From: Methylocystis sp. | Lineage (GTDB): Bacteria > Pseudomonadota > Alphaproteobacteria > Rhizobiales > Beijerinckiaceae | DNA: 64,000 bases | NCBI GenBank assembly: GCA_020252485.1 | Contig: JADCCX010000036.1 | Coordinates: 1 to 64,000 of the forward strand | Reading direction: 5' to 3' | Shown here: positions 10,073-21,987 of the stretch, one piece after another | How positions within the stretch are numbered: position 1 is the first letter of the stretch | Layout of the letters: each line of letters starts with the position of its first letter | Made by a program: the position numbers and the translations under genes | Notes under the pieces: model-generated | Seen by the model: only the letters and a program-made list of their open reading frames with translations | What the model was told of the DNA's origin: nothing | Databases searched by the model: none

Positions 10073-11026
10073 ATGCGAGAGACGGTCAGCCGCGCCCGCC
10101 TGCCGGGCATCGATGTTCTGCGCGGCGCGGCCGTCGCGGCGATGATCATCTATCATTTCACCTGGGACCTCCGGTTCTTCAATCTCATCGCTATCGATAT
10201 CGTGCATCATCCGTTTTGGATGGCATTCGCGCGGGGCATCGCGGGCACGTTCCTGCTTCTCTCCGGCGTCAGCCTCGCCCTGATGACGCAGGATGGGGTC
10301 GACTGGCCGAAATTCCTGAGGCGTCTCTCCGTGGTGAGCGGGGCAGCGCTGCTCGTGACCATCGGCACATATTTCGCCATGCCCGACAGCTATATCTTCT
10401 TCGGCATCCTGCATTGCATCGCGTTGTCGAGCGTGCTCGCGCTGCCGTTCCTGCGGCTGCCCCCGGTCGTGACGCTCCTTGTCGCCGCCGCGGTTCTGCT
10501 CCTGCCGCAGGTGTTCAGCGATCCCCACTTCGATGCCCCGCCCCTGCGCTGGGTGGGCCTCGGCACGGCCCTTCCCCGCACCAACGATTACGTGCCGGTC
10601 TTTCCCTGGTCCGGAATCGCCCTTGCCGGGGTGGCTCTGGGCCGGCTGATCGCCCGTCGCCCGCCCGCGTTTCTCACCAAGGAACCGTCTGGCGCGTCGG
10701 CCTTCATCGCCAGGGCCGGCCGCTGGAGCCTGCCGATCTATCTGGTTCATCAGCCGATCCTGATGGCCCTGGTCGGTGCGGCTGCGCTCGCACTGCCGCT
10801 GCATGAGCCTGAAAACATCGCGCAGGAGTTCCGGCAATCCTGCCAGCAAAGCTGCATGGCCGCCGGCGAAAGCGCCGGGATATGTGCGCGCTACTGCACC
10901 TGCGCCGAGGCTGACCTGCGCCAGAACAACCTCTGGACGCCGCTCGTCCGCGGCAGGCTGACGGCGGATCAGCAGCAGCAGGTCGGCGCCATCGCCGCGC
11001 AATGCCAGGGACAGGCGAGGCGCTGA
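10073..11026 (+). CDS. Polytopic membrane protein, heparan-acetyltransferase-like (DUF1624)
   Basis: A 317-aa inner-membrane protein with about seven hydrophobic segments. The opening RLPGIDVLRGAAVAAMIIYH with a conserved histidine (YHFTWDLRFF) is the hallmark of the DUF1624 / heparan-alpha-glucosaminide N-acetyltransferase-like family, thought to move acyl groups across membranes. After the last membrane segment comes an unusual tail of about 70 residues holding seven cysteines (CQQSC, CARYCTC, and one near the end). The start at 10073 fits the family; the frame is open to 9998. Substrate unknown. Confidence 0.78.
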   Translation: MRETVSRARLPGIDVLRGAAVAAMIIYHFTWDLRFFNLIAIDIVHHPFWMAFARGIAGTFLLLSGVSLALMTQDGVDWPKFLRRLSVVSGAALLVTIGTYFAMPDSYIFFGILHCIALSSVLALPFLRLPPVVTLLVAAAVLLLPQVFSDPHFDAPPLRWVGLGTALPRTNDYVPVFPWSGIALAGVALGRLIARRPPAFLTKEPSGASAFIARAGRWSLPIYLVHQPILMALVGAAALALPLHEPENIAQEFRQSCQQSCMAAGESAGICARYCTCAEADLRQNNLWTPLVRGRLTADQQQQVGAIAAQCQGQARR

Positions 11027-13280
<2,254 letters not shown>

Positions 13281-13284
<4 letters not shown>

Positions 13285-14582
13285 ACAGGCAGGTGATGGC
13301 GGCGGATTTCGTGGGCGACAGCGCAAGGCTTTCCGCCGATATGCTGGCGCTCGGCGCGCGCGCCCGCAAGGCGGCGCGCGTGCTGGCCTTGGCTTCCGCG
13401 GATCAGAAAAACCGCGCGCTTGTTGAAGCCGCAAAGGCGCTACGCGCAGCAGCGCCCGCGATCATCGCCGCCAACGAGGCCGATGTTTCGGAAGCCCGCC
13501 GGGGCGGCATGAGCGCCGCCTTCGTCGATCGTCTGGTGCTCGACGAGAAGCGGATCGAGGCGATGGCGGAGGGGCTGGAGACAGTGGCCGCGCTCGCCGA
13601 TCCGGTCGGCCGCATCCTTCAGCGTTGGCAGCAGCCGAACGGATTGTGGATCGAGCGCGTGGCGACCCCGCTTGGCGTCATCGGCGTGATCTTCGAGAGC
13701 CGGCCGAACGTCACGGCGGATGCCGGCGCGCTCTGCCTCAAGGCCGGCAATGCCGCGATCCTGCGGGGAGGTTCGGATAGCTATCACTCCTCTTCCGCGA
13801 TCCACGCCTGCCTCGTGGAGGGGCTGAAGGCGGCGGGCCTGCCGGAGGATTGCATCCAGCGCGTGCCGACCAAGGATCGCGCCGCCGTGGGCGAGATGCT
13901 GAAGGGGCTGGGCGGCAATCTGGACGTGATCGTGCCGCGCGGCGGCAGGTCGCTGGTCGCCCGCGTGCAGGCCGAGGCGCGGGTGCCGGTCTTCGCGCAT
14001 CTTGAAGGCATCGTGCATGTCTATGTCCACAGTGCCGCGGACATCGAAAAGGCGAAGGCGCTGGTGCTCAATTCCAAGCTCAGGCGCACCGGCGTCTGCG
14101 GGTCCGCGGAGACGCTGCTCTTCGACCGCGCCATCCTCGGCAGCCACGCCCGGCCCATCGTGGCGATGCTGCTCGCCGCCGGCTGCGAGGTGCGCGGCGA
14201 TGAGGCGATCCAGGGGCTCGACGCCGGCGTGACGGTGGCGAAGCCGGAGGATTTCGGCCATGAATTCCTCGACAGCATCATCGCCGCAAAAGTGGTCGAG
14301 GGTCCGGACGAGGCGATCGACCACATTGAGCGCCTCGGCTCGCACCATACCGATATGATCATCACCGAGGATCAGGCCATCGCCGGCCGGTTTCTCGCCG
14401 AGGTGGACAGCGCCATCACGGTCCACAACGCCTCGACGCAATTCGCCGATGGCGGCGAATTCGGCTTCGGCGCGGAAATCGGCATCTCGACCGGCCGCAT
14501 GCATGCGCGCGGTCCGGTGGGGGTCGAGCAGCTCTGTACCTTCAAGTACCGGGTGAGAGGCAGCGGGCAAATCCGTCCGTGA
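13281..14582 (+). CDS. proA: Gamma-glutamyl phosphate reductase
   Basis: ProA reduces the labile gamma-glutamyl phosphate made by ProB to the semialdehyde, using NADPH. The 433-aa protein belongs to the aldehyde dehydrogenase fold; [20 protein letters not shown] near residue 130, the catalytic cysteine region [13 protein letters not shown] near 270 and [20 protein letters not shown] near 380 are typical. Start ATG overlaps the proB stop and its own stop overlaps the GTG start of nadD, showing tight translational coupling. Confidence 0.97.
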
Positions 14583-15172
14583 GGGTCAGGCTTCCCCGCC
14601 ACGCCTCCGGCCTGCGCATCGGCCTCTTCGGAGGGTCGTTCAATCCGCCCCATGCGGGGCATCGGCTTGTCACGCTGACGGCGCTGCGCCGGCTGAAGCT
14701 TGACCGCATCTGGTGGATCGTCACGCCCGGCAATCCCCTCAAGGATACGCGCGGCCTGCCGCCGCTCGCCGAGCGCATGGCCGCCTGCCGCCGGCTGATG
14801 CCGGAGCCCATGGTCGATATCACCGGCTTCGAGGCCGGGATCGGCACGCGTTACACGCTGGATACCCTGCGCTACCTCAGGCGCCGCTGCCCGCAGGCGC
14901 AATTCGTCTGGATCATGGGGGCCGACAACCTGATCCAGTTCCATCGCTGGCAGGGCTGGCGCGAGATCGCGCGGCTGATGCCGATCGCCGTGGTCGACCG
15001 GCCGGGCGTCACCCTCAAGGCGACGGCGAGCCGGACGGCGCTTGCCCTTTCGAAGGGGCGCGTGCGGCCTTCATCCCTCTTCACGGAGAGGCAGGCCAAA
15101 GCGCCCCGCTGGTCTTTCATCTATGGTCCCCGCTCCAGCCTGTCTTCAACGGCGCTGCGGGGCAGTGGCTGA
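14579..15172 (+). CDS. nadD: Nicotinate-nucleotide adenylyltransferase
   Basis: NadD adenylates nicotinate mononucleotide in NAD synthesis. The 197-aa protein has the nucleotidyltransferase motif [14 protein letters not shown] near residue 14 and [15 protein letters not shown] near 117, ending in the ISSTXLR-like motif [12 protein letters not shown]. Start is GTG, overlapping the proA stop. In many relatives nadD is followed by rsfS and rlmH; here the operon ends and dxs follows after 128 bp. Confidence 0.94.
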   Translation: MRVRLPRHASGLRIGLFGGSFNPPHAGHRLVTLTALRRLKLDRIWWIVTPGNPLKDTRGLPPLAERMAACRRLMPEPMVDITGFEAGIGTRYTLDTLRYLRRRCPQAQFVWIMGADNLIQFHRWQGWREIARLMPIAVVDRPGVTLKATASRTALALSKGRVRPSSLFTERQAKAPRWSFIYGPRSSLSSTALRGSG

Positions 15173-15300
15173 CGCTGCGGGAAAAAGTCACAGCGTTTTC
15201 AGCTTTCGTCACCTTATATCCCTTGCAAACCTACGTATCGCCGCATCCGTGGCCCGGTGATACACATTGTTGACATGCTAAGCCGGAAAGGCGCTGCTCC

Positions 15301-17214
15301 ATGTCCAAGACGCCGTTGCTTGACCGGGTTCATGTCCCCGCCGACATGCGCAGGCTCAGCATCGACCAGCTGAAGCAGCTGGCCGATGAATTGCGGCAGG
15401 AGACGATCAGCGCTGTCTCGGTCACCGGCGGGCATCTGGGCGCAGGACTTGGCGTCGTGGAGCTGACGGTGGCGCTCCATCACGTCTTCAACACCCCCGA
15501 TGACAAGCTTGTCTGGGATGTCGGACACCAATGCTATCCCCACAAGATTCTCACCGGGCGGCGCAACCACATCCGCACGCTCCGCCAGCCAGGCGGCCTT
15601 TCGGGCTTCACCAAGCGGGCGGAGAGCGAATACGATCCCTTCGGCGCGGCGCATGCCTCCACCTCGATCTCGGCGGCGGCGGGCTTCGCTGCGGCGCGCG
15701 ACCTCAAGGGCGAGGATCGCAACGTGATCGCGGTGATCGGCGACGGTTCGCTGACAGGCGGCATGGCCTATGAGGCCATGAACAACGTCGGCGCCTCCGA
15801 CAAGCGCCTCATCGTCATCCTCAACGACAATGAAATGTCGATCTCGCCGCCGGTTGGCGCCCTTTCGAACTATCTGACGCGGCTTTTCACCGGCAAGACC
15901 TTCATGTCGATCCGCGATGTCGGCAAGCGCGTGTCCAAGCGCTTCGGCAAGACTTTCGATGACGCCGTGACGCGGGCCGTGGAGCATACGCGCGGCTATA
16001 TCACCAACGGCACCTTGTTCGAGGAATTGGGCTTCATCCATATCGGCCCGGTCGATGGGCATAATCTCGATTATCTCGTGCCGATCCTGGAGAATGTGAA
16101 GGCGATCCAGGATGGTCCCGTGCTGATCCATGTGATCACGCAGAAGGGCAAGGGCTACAAGCCGGCCGAGACGGCGCCCGACAATTATCACGGCGTCGCC
16201 CGCTTCGACGTGGCGACGGGCCAGCAGGTGAAGCCCGCCGCCAACGCGCCGAGCTACACCAAGATTTTCGCCAACAGCCTGATCAAGGAAGCCCGCAAGG
16301 ACGACCGGATCGTCGGCGTCACCGCCGCCATGCCGACAGGCACCGGCCTGGATGCTTTCGGCAAGGAGTTCCCGCACCGGATGTTCGATGTGGGCATCGC
16401 CGAGCAGCATGCCGTCACCTTCGCAGCCGGCATGGCGGCGGATGGCATCAAGCCCTTCGTGGCGATCTACTCGACCTTCCTGCAGCGCGGCTATGACCAG
16501 ATCGTGCATGATGTGGCGCTGCAAAAGCTGCCCGTGCGCTTTGCGCTCGACCGCGCCGGGCATGTGGGGCCGGATGGCCCCACCCATTGCGGCGCCTTCG
16601 ATATCGCCTATCTCTCCTGCCTGCCCAATATGGTGGTGATGGCGCCGTCCGACGAAGGCGAGCTCGTGCATATGGTCGCGACGGCGGCCGCCTATGACGA
16701 CGGGCCGATCGCCTTCCGCTTTCCGCGCGCCGATGGCGTGGGCGTCGAACTGCCGCAGGACGGCATTGCGCTCGAAATCGGCAAGGGCCGCATGATCCGC
16801 GAGGGCGGACGCGTGGCGATCCTTTCCTATGGCACCAGGCTTCAGGAATGCCTGAAGGCGGCGGACGAGCTGGAGCTGCGCGGCTTCCCGACCTCGGTGG
16901 CGGATGCCCGCTTCGCCAAGCCGCTCGATCTCGATTTGCTGCGCAGGCTCGCCCGCAACCACGCCGTGCTGATCACCGTCGAGGAAGGGTCAGCCGGCGG
17001 CTTCGGCGCGCATGTGCTGCAGGCGCTCGCCGCCCTTGGCCTCCTCGACAATGGCCTGAAGGTGCGCACGCTGACGCTGCCGGACCTGTTCCAGGATCAT
17101 GGAACCGTCGATGCGCTTTACCGGGACGCGGGCCTCGATGCGGACGGCATCGTTTCCGCCGTGGTCAATATCCCCGGCGTCGCCTCAGTGAAGTCCCGGC
17201 AGCTGAAGCGATAA
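15301..17214 (+). CDS. dxs: 1-Deoxy-D-xylulose-5-phosphate synthase
   Basis: DXS joins pyruvate and glyceraldehyde 3-phosphate with thiamine diphosphate, the entry step of the MEP isoprenoid pathway. The 637-aa protein shows the TPP motif [16 protein letters not shown] near 150, [16 protein letters not shown] near 75, the transketolase-type [18 protein letters not shown] near 363, [20 protein letters not shown] near 415, and a C-terminal transketolase domain. All expected regions are present. Monocistronic as read; a 97-aa gene on the other strand ends three bases after it. Confidence 0.97.
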   Translation: MSKTPLLDRVHVPADMRRLSIDQLKQLADELRQETISAVSVTGGHLGAGLGVVELTVALHHVFNTPDDKLVWDVGHQCYPHKILTGRRNHIRTLRQPGGLSGFTKRAESEYDPFGAAHASTSISAAAGFAAARDLKGEDRNVIAVIGDGSLTGGMAYEAMNNVGASDKRLIVILNDNEMSISPPVGALSNYLTRLFTGKTFMSIRDVGKRVSKRFGKTFDDAVTRAVEHTRGYITNGTLFEELGFIHIGPVDGHNLDYLVPILENVKAIQDGPVLIHVITQKGKGYKPAETAPDNYHGVARFDVATGQQVKPAANAPSYTKIFANSLIKEARKDDRIVGVTAAMPTGTGLDAFGKEFPHRMFDVGIAEQHAVTFAAGMAADGIKPFVAIYSTFLQRGYDQIVHDVALQKLPVRFALDRAGHVGPDGPTHCGAFDIAYLSCLPNMVVMAPSDEGELVHMVATAAAYDDGPIAFRFPRADGVGVELPQDGIALEIGKGRMIREGGRVAILSYGTRLQECLKAADELELRGFPTSVADARFAKPLDLDLLRRLARNHAVLITVEEGSAGGFGAHVLQALAALGLLDNGLKVRTLTLPDLFQDHGTVDALYRDAGLDADGIVSAVVNIPGVASVKSRQLKR

Positions 17215-17217
17215 TCC

Positions 17218-17511
17218 TCACGCCGCTAGATCGAGCCGCTTCAATTCGGTCTCGAAAGCGAAGCACAGCTGGTCGCGCTCATGCTCCGGCAGCCAGTTCG
17301 CCATCTGCGGGAAGATCACGCGGTTGAGCTTCAACGTCTCCTGCGGCCAGGGAGAGCCCTGCTTCGCGCCGCGGAGATCCGCCAGCATGCTCTCCATCCA
17401 CAGCTTGATCTTCAGCGGATCGACCTCGCGCCGCGCCGGAGAAGGCGCAGCAGCGCCGAAGAGGTCGCCCTGCGGCGGCGCATGGCCGAAGAGGTCGGGA
17501 AGGTCGCTCAT
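17218..17511 (-). CDS. Conserved hypothetical protein
   Basis: A 97-aa protein starting MSDLPDLFGHAPPQGDLFGA, with a second half rich in charged helix-forming residues (VDPLKIKLWMESMLADLRGA; ANWLPEHERDQLCFAFETEL). I recognise it only as a small conserved Rhizobiales type of unknown role; tandem DLFG motifs near the N-terminus are its most distinctive trait. Its ATG lies 70 bp downstream of the stop codon of the type ISP remnant. The start at 17511 was chosen because the frame upstream is antisense-like low-complexity Arg-rich sequence. Confidence 0.7.
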   Translation of the reverse strand: MSDLPDLFGHAPPQGDLFGAAAPSPARREVDPLKIKLWMESMLADLRGAKQGSPWPQETLKLNRVIFPQMANWLPEHERDQLCFAFETELKRLDLAA

Positions 17512-17581
17512 CACCGCTGGATAGCAGAGGCGGACCCCTGCGCGAAGCCGCGCCGCCCCGCGCTCCACAGGAAGCCGGGGC

Positions 17582-18446
17582 TCAGGCGGGAACCGAGGCG
17601 TTCCGGGCGAGGTCGGGCGTCGACCGCGGCGCCAGCGGACCGGCGCAGACGCGCTCCAGCAGATCGGCCTGCCGCGGCTCCAGCGCCACGAGGCGGCCCA
17701 GAACATAGCAGGTTCATCAGATCGCCGGTGTATTCGTCCAGCCAATGGCCGGGCTGGATCGCATCCAGCGGCGAGGGCGGACGGCGGTCGCCGATGATGG
17801 GCCGCGTGCGGTCGCGCCTGCGGTAGCTGAACCATTGCCTGAGCACGTTCTTGCCGGAGACCTCGTAATTCCAGACCGCCTCGGGCACATTGTCGATGAA
17901 GCCCTTGCCGATGGTGAGGCGGCGCGTCGCGGGATCGTAGCTCATCGCATCGGGCAGCGGCTCGGGCGCGCCGGGGATGCCGCCGCCCGCAGGGATGATG
18001 GGTCCCTTGCCTCTCGCCAGGCGCGGCGGACCGGCGGGGCGGCCGGCTTCAGCATCGGCGAAGCGCTCGCCGTAGCAATGCAGCCAGATCACTTCGCGCC
18101 CCAGCGCCGCCGCCTCGCGGAAGAGGGCGGCATCGGCGGTGATGGGCACGCGCAGGCCCGGCCGCACGAGGTCCTTCCGGAAGCGGGCGGTATAGGCTGG
18201 ATGGGCGAGCAGCGCCGCGACATAGGCCATCACATCCTCCGGCGCGGCCGGCGCGCCATAGAGCGCCTCAAGCCGCAGCAGCAGATCGGGATCGATGTTG
18301 GGGATCGTGGCGGCGGCGTCGCGCCAGAGCGGAAAGACGCGGCCTCCGAAGGAGCCTTTGTAGTGGTGCTTGTCGGGCAGGAAATCGGTGAACGAAATAG
18401 CCGAACCGGATGTGGCTGAATGGTCCTCAGGCGCGGTGATAATCAT
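17582..18446 (-). pseudogene. Type ISP restriction-modification enzyme, C-terminal remnant with frameshift
   Basis: About 290 codons match the target-recognition end of LlaBIII-like type ISP enzymes: PDKHHYKGSFGGRVFPLWRD, the YVAALLAHPAYTARFRKDLV region, AAALGREVIWLHCYGERFAD, GFIDNVPEAVWNYEVSGKNV and LRQWFSYRRRDRTRPIIGDR. The full enzyme is usually over 1000 residues, so the helicase and methyltransferase parts are absent. After the codons for MNLL (about 17704-17707) the frame shifts by one: the native continuation VLGRLVALEPRQADLLERV is found in another frame and ends at 17582. The unshifted frame runs on with nonsense residues to 17511. Not functional. Confidence 0.85.
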
Positions 18447-18470
18447 TGGGGATTATCCCCTTGACGCAGG

Positions 18471-18878
18471 TTAACGATAAATGCCGATGTAGTGGGGCTT
18501 AATTGTAACCCACATGGTTCGTGCCGTCTTTTCGCAAGCAATTGCCCATTCGTGTTCAATGAGAGACATCGCGTGAACCGCCCTCTTTGGAGCGAGAACT
18601 GCGTTACAGGCTATGAAGATAAGGTTGAGCCGTTTGTAGCGGCCTCCATCTTCCGCATTTCCCCAACGTTTTGCCAACTGCCGCATATCTCGATCTACAG
18701 CGATCAAGACCGCATTGTTTTGGATTGCGGTAGCGGCCACTACGTTGTCTTTCGCAGATGGGCTCAAGACATCACCAAACAGAATGACGCCGTGCTTTCG
18801 CGCACGAAATGGTTCGGCAATTTGGGCGGGCGCACCCTCGTCAAGCAGCACAATGAGAGGCGCAGTCCGGTTGCTCAA
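18471..18878 (-). CDS. PIN-like (DUF5615) toxin, VapC45-like
   Basis: A 135-aa protein of the small PIN-like DUF5615 type. An aspartate opens the motif IVLLDEGAPAQIAEPFRARK, a second acidic site is in NNAVLIAVDRDMRQLAKRWG; such acidic residues form the metal-dependent RNase site of PIN folds. It overlaps the upstream DUF433 gene by four bases, the same arrangement as Rv2018-Rv2019 (VapBC45) of Mycobacterium tuberculosis. Antitoxin-first order. The region is AT-richer than the neighbours and lies inside a broken restriction gene, which suggests transfer. Confidence 0.75.
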   Translation of the reverse strand: MSNRTAPLIVLLDEGAPAQIAEPFRARKHGVILFGDVLSPSAKDNVVAATAIQNNAVLIAVDRDMRQLAKRWGNAEDGGRYKRLNLIFIACNAVLAPKRAVHAMSLIEHEWAIACEKTARTMWVTIKPHYIGIYR

Positions 18879-19516
18879 GCAGCGTCTTTATAGGCTATCG
18901 CTACACGCACGTCATCCGGCGTCAGTGATGGGTATTGTGCAACAATCTCATCAATCGAGTACCCGGCATCGGCGAAGTCCTTGATTGAACGGACGGGGAT
19001 GCGAGTCCCTGCAATGACCGGATTTTTTGTTCCGGAGCGCTTGGATTCAATTTGGCCAATAGAGGCCTCTGGGCGACGCCGAAGGGCGCGAATGGCATCG
19101 GCCATATCGCCCATTACGACCTGAAGGGGTATTTGCAGAACCCCTTGCCCGCTAACCGCATCCTCTTTTTCGCAGGTTTTAGGGTTGTGGAAAACAACCC
19201 GCCTGTTCAGCACATATAGCGTCGTCTTGGCCCAAACGTCTTCTCCAAGGTGAGCCAGGCTCTCTTTCACTTCCCTCAGGTGCGATAGAGGGACTCGCGA
19301 CTCATTACGCAGCTGACTGATGATTTTGAGGCACACAAGATCGCGAAAAGAATACAGCCGCAGAGAGGGCTCGCCGTCACCCTGCATTTGGAGACTCGGC
19401 GTAAAAAATCCGTCATGGCTCCAATAGCGCAGCTGGCGCAGGCTGACGCCGGTCAGGCGATTAGCCTGATCTTCAGTGAACGCCGCGATGACGACATTTT
19501 GAGTTTTGTCAACCAT
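18875..19516 (-). CDS. MerR-type HTH plus DUF433 antitoxin, VapB45-like
   Basis: A 213-aa protein with an N-terminal MerR-like winged helix (FTEDQANRLTGVSLRQLRYW, then LRLYSFRDLVCLKIISQLRN) and a C-terminal DUF433 domain (NPVIAGTRIPVRSIKDFADA, GYSIDEIVAQYPSLTPDDVR). DUF433 proteins neutralise DUF5615 toxins; the toxin gene overlaps the last four bases. The N-terminal domain probably binds its own promoter. A perfect TATAAT lies five bases before the ATG, so the message may be leaderless. Confidence 0.78.
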   Translation of the reverse strand: MVDKTQNVVIAAFTEDQANRLTGVSLRQLRYWSHDGFFTPSLQMQGDGEPSLRLYSFRDLVCLKIISQLRNESRVPLSHLREVKESLAHLGEDVWAKTTLYVLNRRVVFHNPKTCEKEDAVSGQGVLQIPLQVVMGDMADAIRALRRRPEASIGQIESKRSGTKNPVIAGTRIPVRSIKDFADAGYSIDEIVAQYPSLTPDDVRVAIAYKDAA

Positions 19517-19550
19517 GAGCTATTATACCTTACACTTGTTCACGTAGAAA
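19517..19550 (-). promoter_or_regulatory. Promoter of the VapBC45-like operon
   Basis: On the minus strand a perfect TATAAT occupies 19527-19522, leaving only five bases to the ATG at 19516. A transcript starting at the usual distance would begin at or next to the A of the start codon. No clear -35 hexamer was found at 17-bp spacing. Confidence 0.5.
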
Positions 19551-19562
19551 GCGGAGATTGGG

Positions 19563-19775
19563 GTGATTCCTAGCGCGGAGTTGTCGGTGGCGGGTGCCTT
19601 AACGCACGGACGCCTAGCTGAGTTCATTGCCCAAGAGGAAGCGGGCGGCGTTGGCCCTGTGCCGAAAGCCGATTTTGAAACGGCTTTGGCCCGTCTGATG
19701 AAAGCCGAGAAATCAGAAGATCGAACATCGCGTTCTTCATCCCCCGGTGGTTCGACAGGAAAGAAAACTCGTTAA
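19563..19775 (+). CDS. Small hypothetical protein antisense to the IS1595 remnant
   Basis: A 70-aa frame starting at GTG: VPKADFETALARLMKAEKSE in the middle and a basic Ser/Gly-rich tail (GGSTGKKTR). Its 3' half lies antisense to the end of the IS1595 transposase remnant. The acidic helical middle looks like protein rather than a random antisense frame, and similar small frames are annotated beside such transposases, but I cannot prove it is made. Spacing to the divergent VapB45-like gene is 46 bp. Confidence 0.35.
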   Translation: MIPSAELSVAGALTHGRLAEFIAQEEAGGVGPVPKADFETALARLMKAEKSEDRTSRSSSPGGSTGKKTR

Positions 19776-19979
19776 GTTACCGCTGCATGTGCTTGCTCGA
19801 CACGTGAATGTGAGTGCCGCGCACGGACGCCTTGAACAGTTTCCAAAAGCTCTCGACATGGTTCGTGTGATGCGTCGCTTTGTGACGGTAGTCGTAATTG
19901 CTCCACTCTTTCGCGCCATACTTCACTGCCCCGTGCTTGTAGCGGTCGCCGGTGAGTAAGCCATAGGACATAACTTCAT
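19690..19979 (-). pseudogene. IS1595-family (ISXO2-like) transposase remnant
   Basis: Reading the minus strand from 19979: PDEVMSYGLLTGDRYKHG, EWSNYDYRHKATHHTNHVES, FWKLFKASVRGTHIHVSSKH and MQR, matching the C-terminal half of ISXO2-like DDE transposases, including the late catalytic glutamate in HHTNHVESFWK. A TAA at 19779-19777 stands where the family has a tyrosine codon (MQR-stop-LNEF), and the frame continues with LNEFSFLSNHRGMKNAMFDL. The N-terminal half is missing: the 5' side joins directly to the N-terminus of a type ISP gene. No terminal inverted repeats were identified. Confidence 0.75.
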
Positions 19980-20122
19980 CGGGCCAGATCGCGGAAAAGG
20001 GCTTCCAGCGGCCCGCGCAACTGGTCTTCCGGCGCGCCGCTGGCGGCCTTGTTCGACAGCTTGGCTTTCGTCTGTGCGCCGAACGCCCCGATCGCGGTTT
20101 TCAGGTCACGCGGTGCGGCCAT
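19976..20122 (-). pseudogene. Type ISP restriction-modification enzyme, N-terminal remnant
   Basis: Forty-eight codons from the ATG at 20122 read MAAPRDLKTAIGAFGAQTKA, KLSNKAASGAPEDQLRGPLE and ALFRDLAR before a stop created at the junction with IS1595 sequence. This is the N-terminal helix region of type ISP enzymes (typical form: AI-x-x-FG-x-x-x-KAKL, then PEDQLR-x-PLE-x-L). With the C-terminal remnant at 17582-18446 in the same orientation it marks both ends of one lost gene. It starts 13 bp from the grxD stop codon. Confidence 0.7.
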
Positions 20123-20134
20123 TGGCGGGGAAAA

Positions 20135-20473
20135 TCAACCCGCCTTGGCGGCCAGCTTGACGCCATGCTCGGCGAGATGCGTCTGCAATTCGCCGGACTG
20201 GAACATCTCGCGCACGATGTCGCAGCCGCCCACGAACTCGCCCTTGACGTAAAGCTGCGGGATTGTCGGCCAGTTGGTGTAGGCCTTGATGCCGTCGCGC
20301 AATTCGCCGTTCTCCAGCACGTTGTGGCCCTTGTAGGGGACGCCCAGGTAATCGAGGATCTGCACGACCTGGCCGGAAAAGCCGCACATCGGGAATTGCG
20401 GCGTGCCCTTCATGAAGAGCACGACGTCGTTGGTTTTGATCTCGTTATCGATCCAGGCGTTGATATCGGCCAT
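20135..20473 (-). CDS. grxD: Monothiol glutaredoxin, CGFS type
   Basis: Grx4-type glutaredoxins carry [2Fe-2S] clusters, often together with BolA. The 112-aa protein has VVLFMKGTPQFPMCGFSGQV with the CGFS active site near residue 29, the TNWPTIPQLYVKGEFVGGCD TVP/GGCD glutathione-binding region, and normal length. Two ATG codons are adjacent; the second (20473) has the better spacing (6 bp) to an AGGAG site. In relatives grxD usually follows purL and bolA; here bolA is 28 kb away at 48879. Confidence 0.95.
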   Translation of the reverse strand: MADINAWIDNEIKTNDVVLFMKGTPQFPMCGFSGQVVQILDYLGVPYKGHNVLENGELRDGIKAYTNWPTIPQLYVKGEFVGGCDIVREMFQSGELQTHLAEHGVKLAAKAG

Positions 20474-20684
20474 CATCTTCTCCTTTGGCGCGGCGGTTCA
20501 AGGCCGCCGTCAGACAACGTCCGTTTTGCACCAAGTGGCGTTGCTTGTCGATTGCTTCAAGCGCTGGCGGCACGGCCCTGAATCCGGGTTAACGATTGCC
20601 TGCACGAGCACCCATCCCGCCCCCTTGCGGGGCGGGCGGCCGAGCGCAGCGAGGCCATGGCCACTCACCCCATATCCAATCCTC
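20474..20684. other. Intergenic stretch upstream of grxD and before the REP/IS110
   Basis: Holds the grxD ribosome site and promoter region, and a GC-rich hairpin around 20607-20633 (CCCGCCCCCTTGCGGGGCGGG) that looks like part of a dispersed repeat. No coding potential seen. Confidence 0.5.
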
Positions 20685-20698
20685 GTCATGGCCGGGCT
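20685..20698. repeat. Left half of a REP palindrome split by the IS110 element
   Basis: The left arm ATGGCCGGG (20688-20696) plus core CT (20697-20698) pairs with the arm CCCGGCCAT that begins three bases after the element's right end (right half 21862-21878, starting TGACCCGGCCAT). Joining the two restores a perfect 9-bp stem with loop CTTGA, flanked by CGTC and CCACG as in alphaproteobacterial REP repeats. Confidence 0.8.
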
Positions 20699-20722
20699 TG
20701 TCTCGTTGAGATGGTTTAGACT
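20699..20722 (+). promoter_or_regulatory. Left-end half of a circle-junction promoter
   Basis: TAGACT (20717-20722) is a -10-like hexamer. If the element circularises, the right end and left end join as ...CAGTTGCT-TGTCTCG..., creating TTGCTT exactly 17 bp upstream of that hexamer. In the integrated copy the same position reads GGGCTT. A transcript would begin near 20729, one base before the first stem of the bridge RNA. Junction promoters are known for IS110-family circles. Confidence 0.55.
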
Positions 20723-20728
20723 GGCTTT

Positions 20729-21844
<1,116 letters not shown>

Positions 21845-21861
21845 AATCGTCGACAGTTGCT

Positions 21862-21878
21862 TGACCCGGCCATCCACG
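21862..21878. repeat. Right half of the split REP palindrome
   Basis: Starts TGACCCGGCCATCCACG immediately after the element's right core. Its CCCGGCCAT arm is the reverse complement of ATGGCCGGG at 20688-20696. Confidence 0.8.
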
Positions 21879-21897
21879 TCTTTGTTTCTGGAAGAAA

Positions 21898-21930
21898 CGT
21901 GGATGCCCGGCTCAAGGCCGGGCATGACGG
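21898..21930. repeat. Second REP repeat, intact, opposite orientation
   Basis: CGTGGATGCCCGG, loop CTCAAGG, then CCGGGCATGACGG. It is an inverted copy of the split REP 19 bp away, so the two formed an inverted REP pair before the IS110 insertion. It lies upstream of thrC. Confidence 0.8.
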
Positions 21931-21987
21931 TTCAGGACAACGGCGGCGGGAATGACAGCCGGCGGCATTCAATGCTATTGAGCCGCC

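Noticed and set aside
17511-18446. A single 311-codon gene.
   Set aside because: The last 65 codons are out of frame: the native type ISP continuation (VLGRLVALEPRQ...) is in another frame, so it is a pseudogene.
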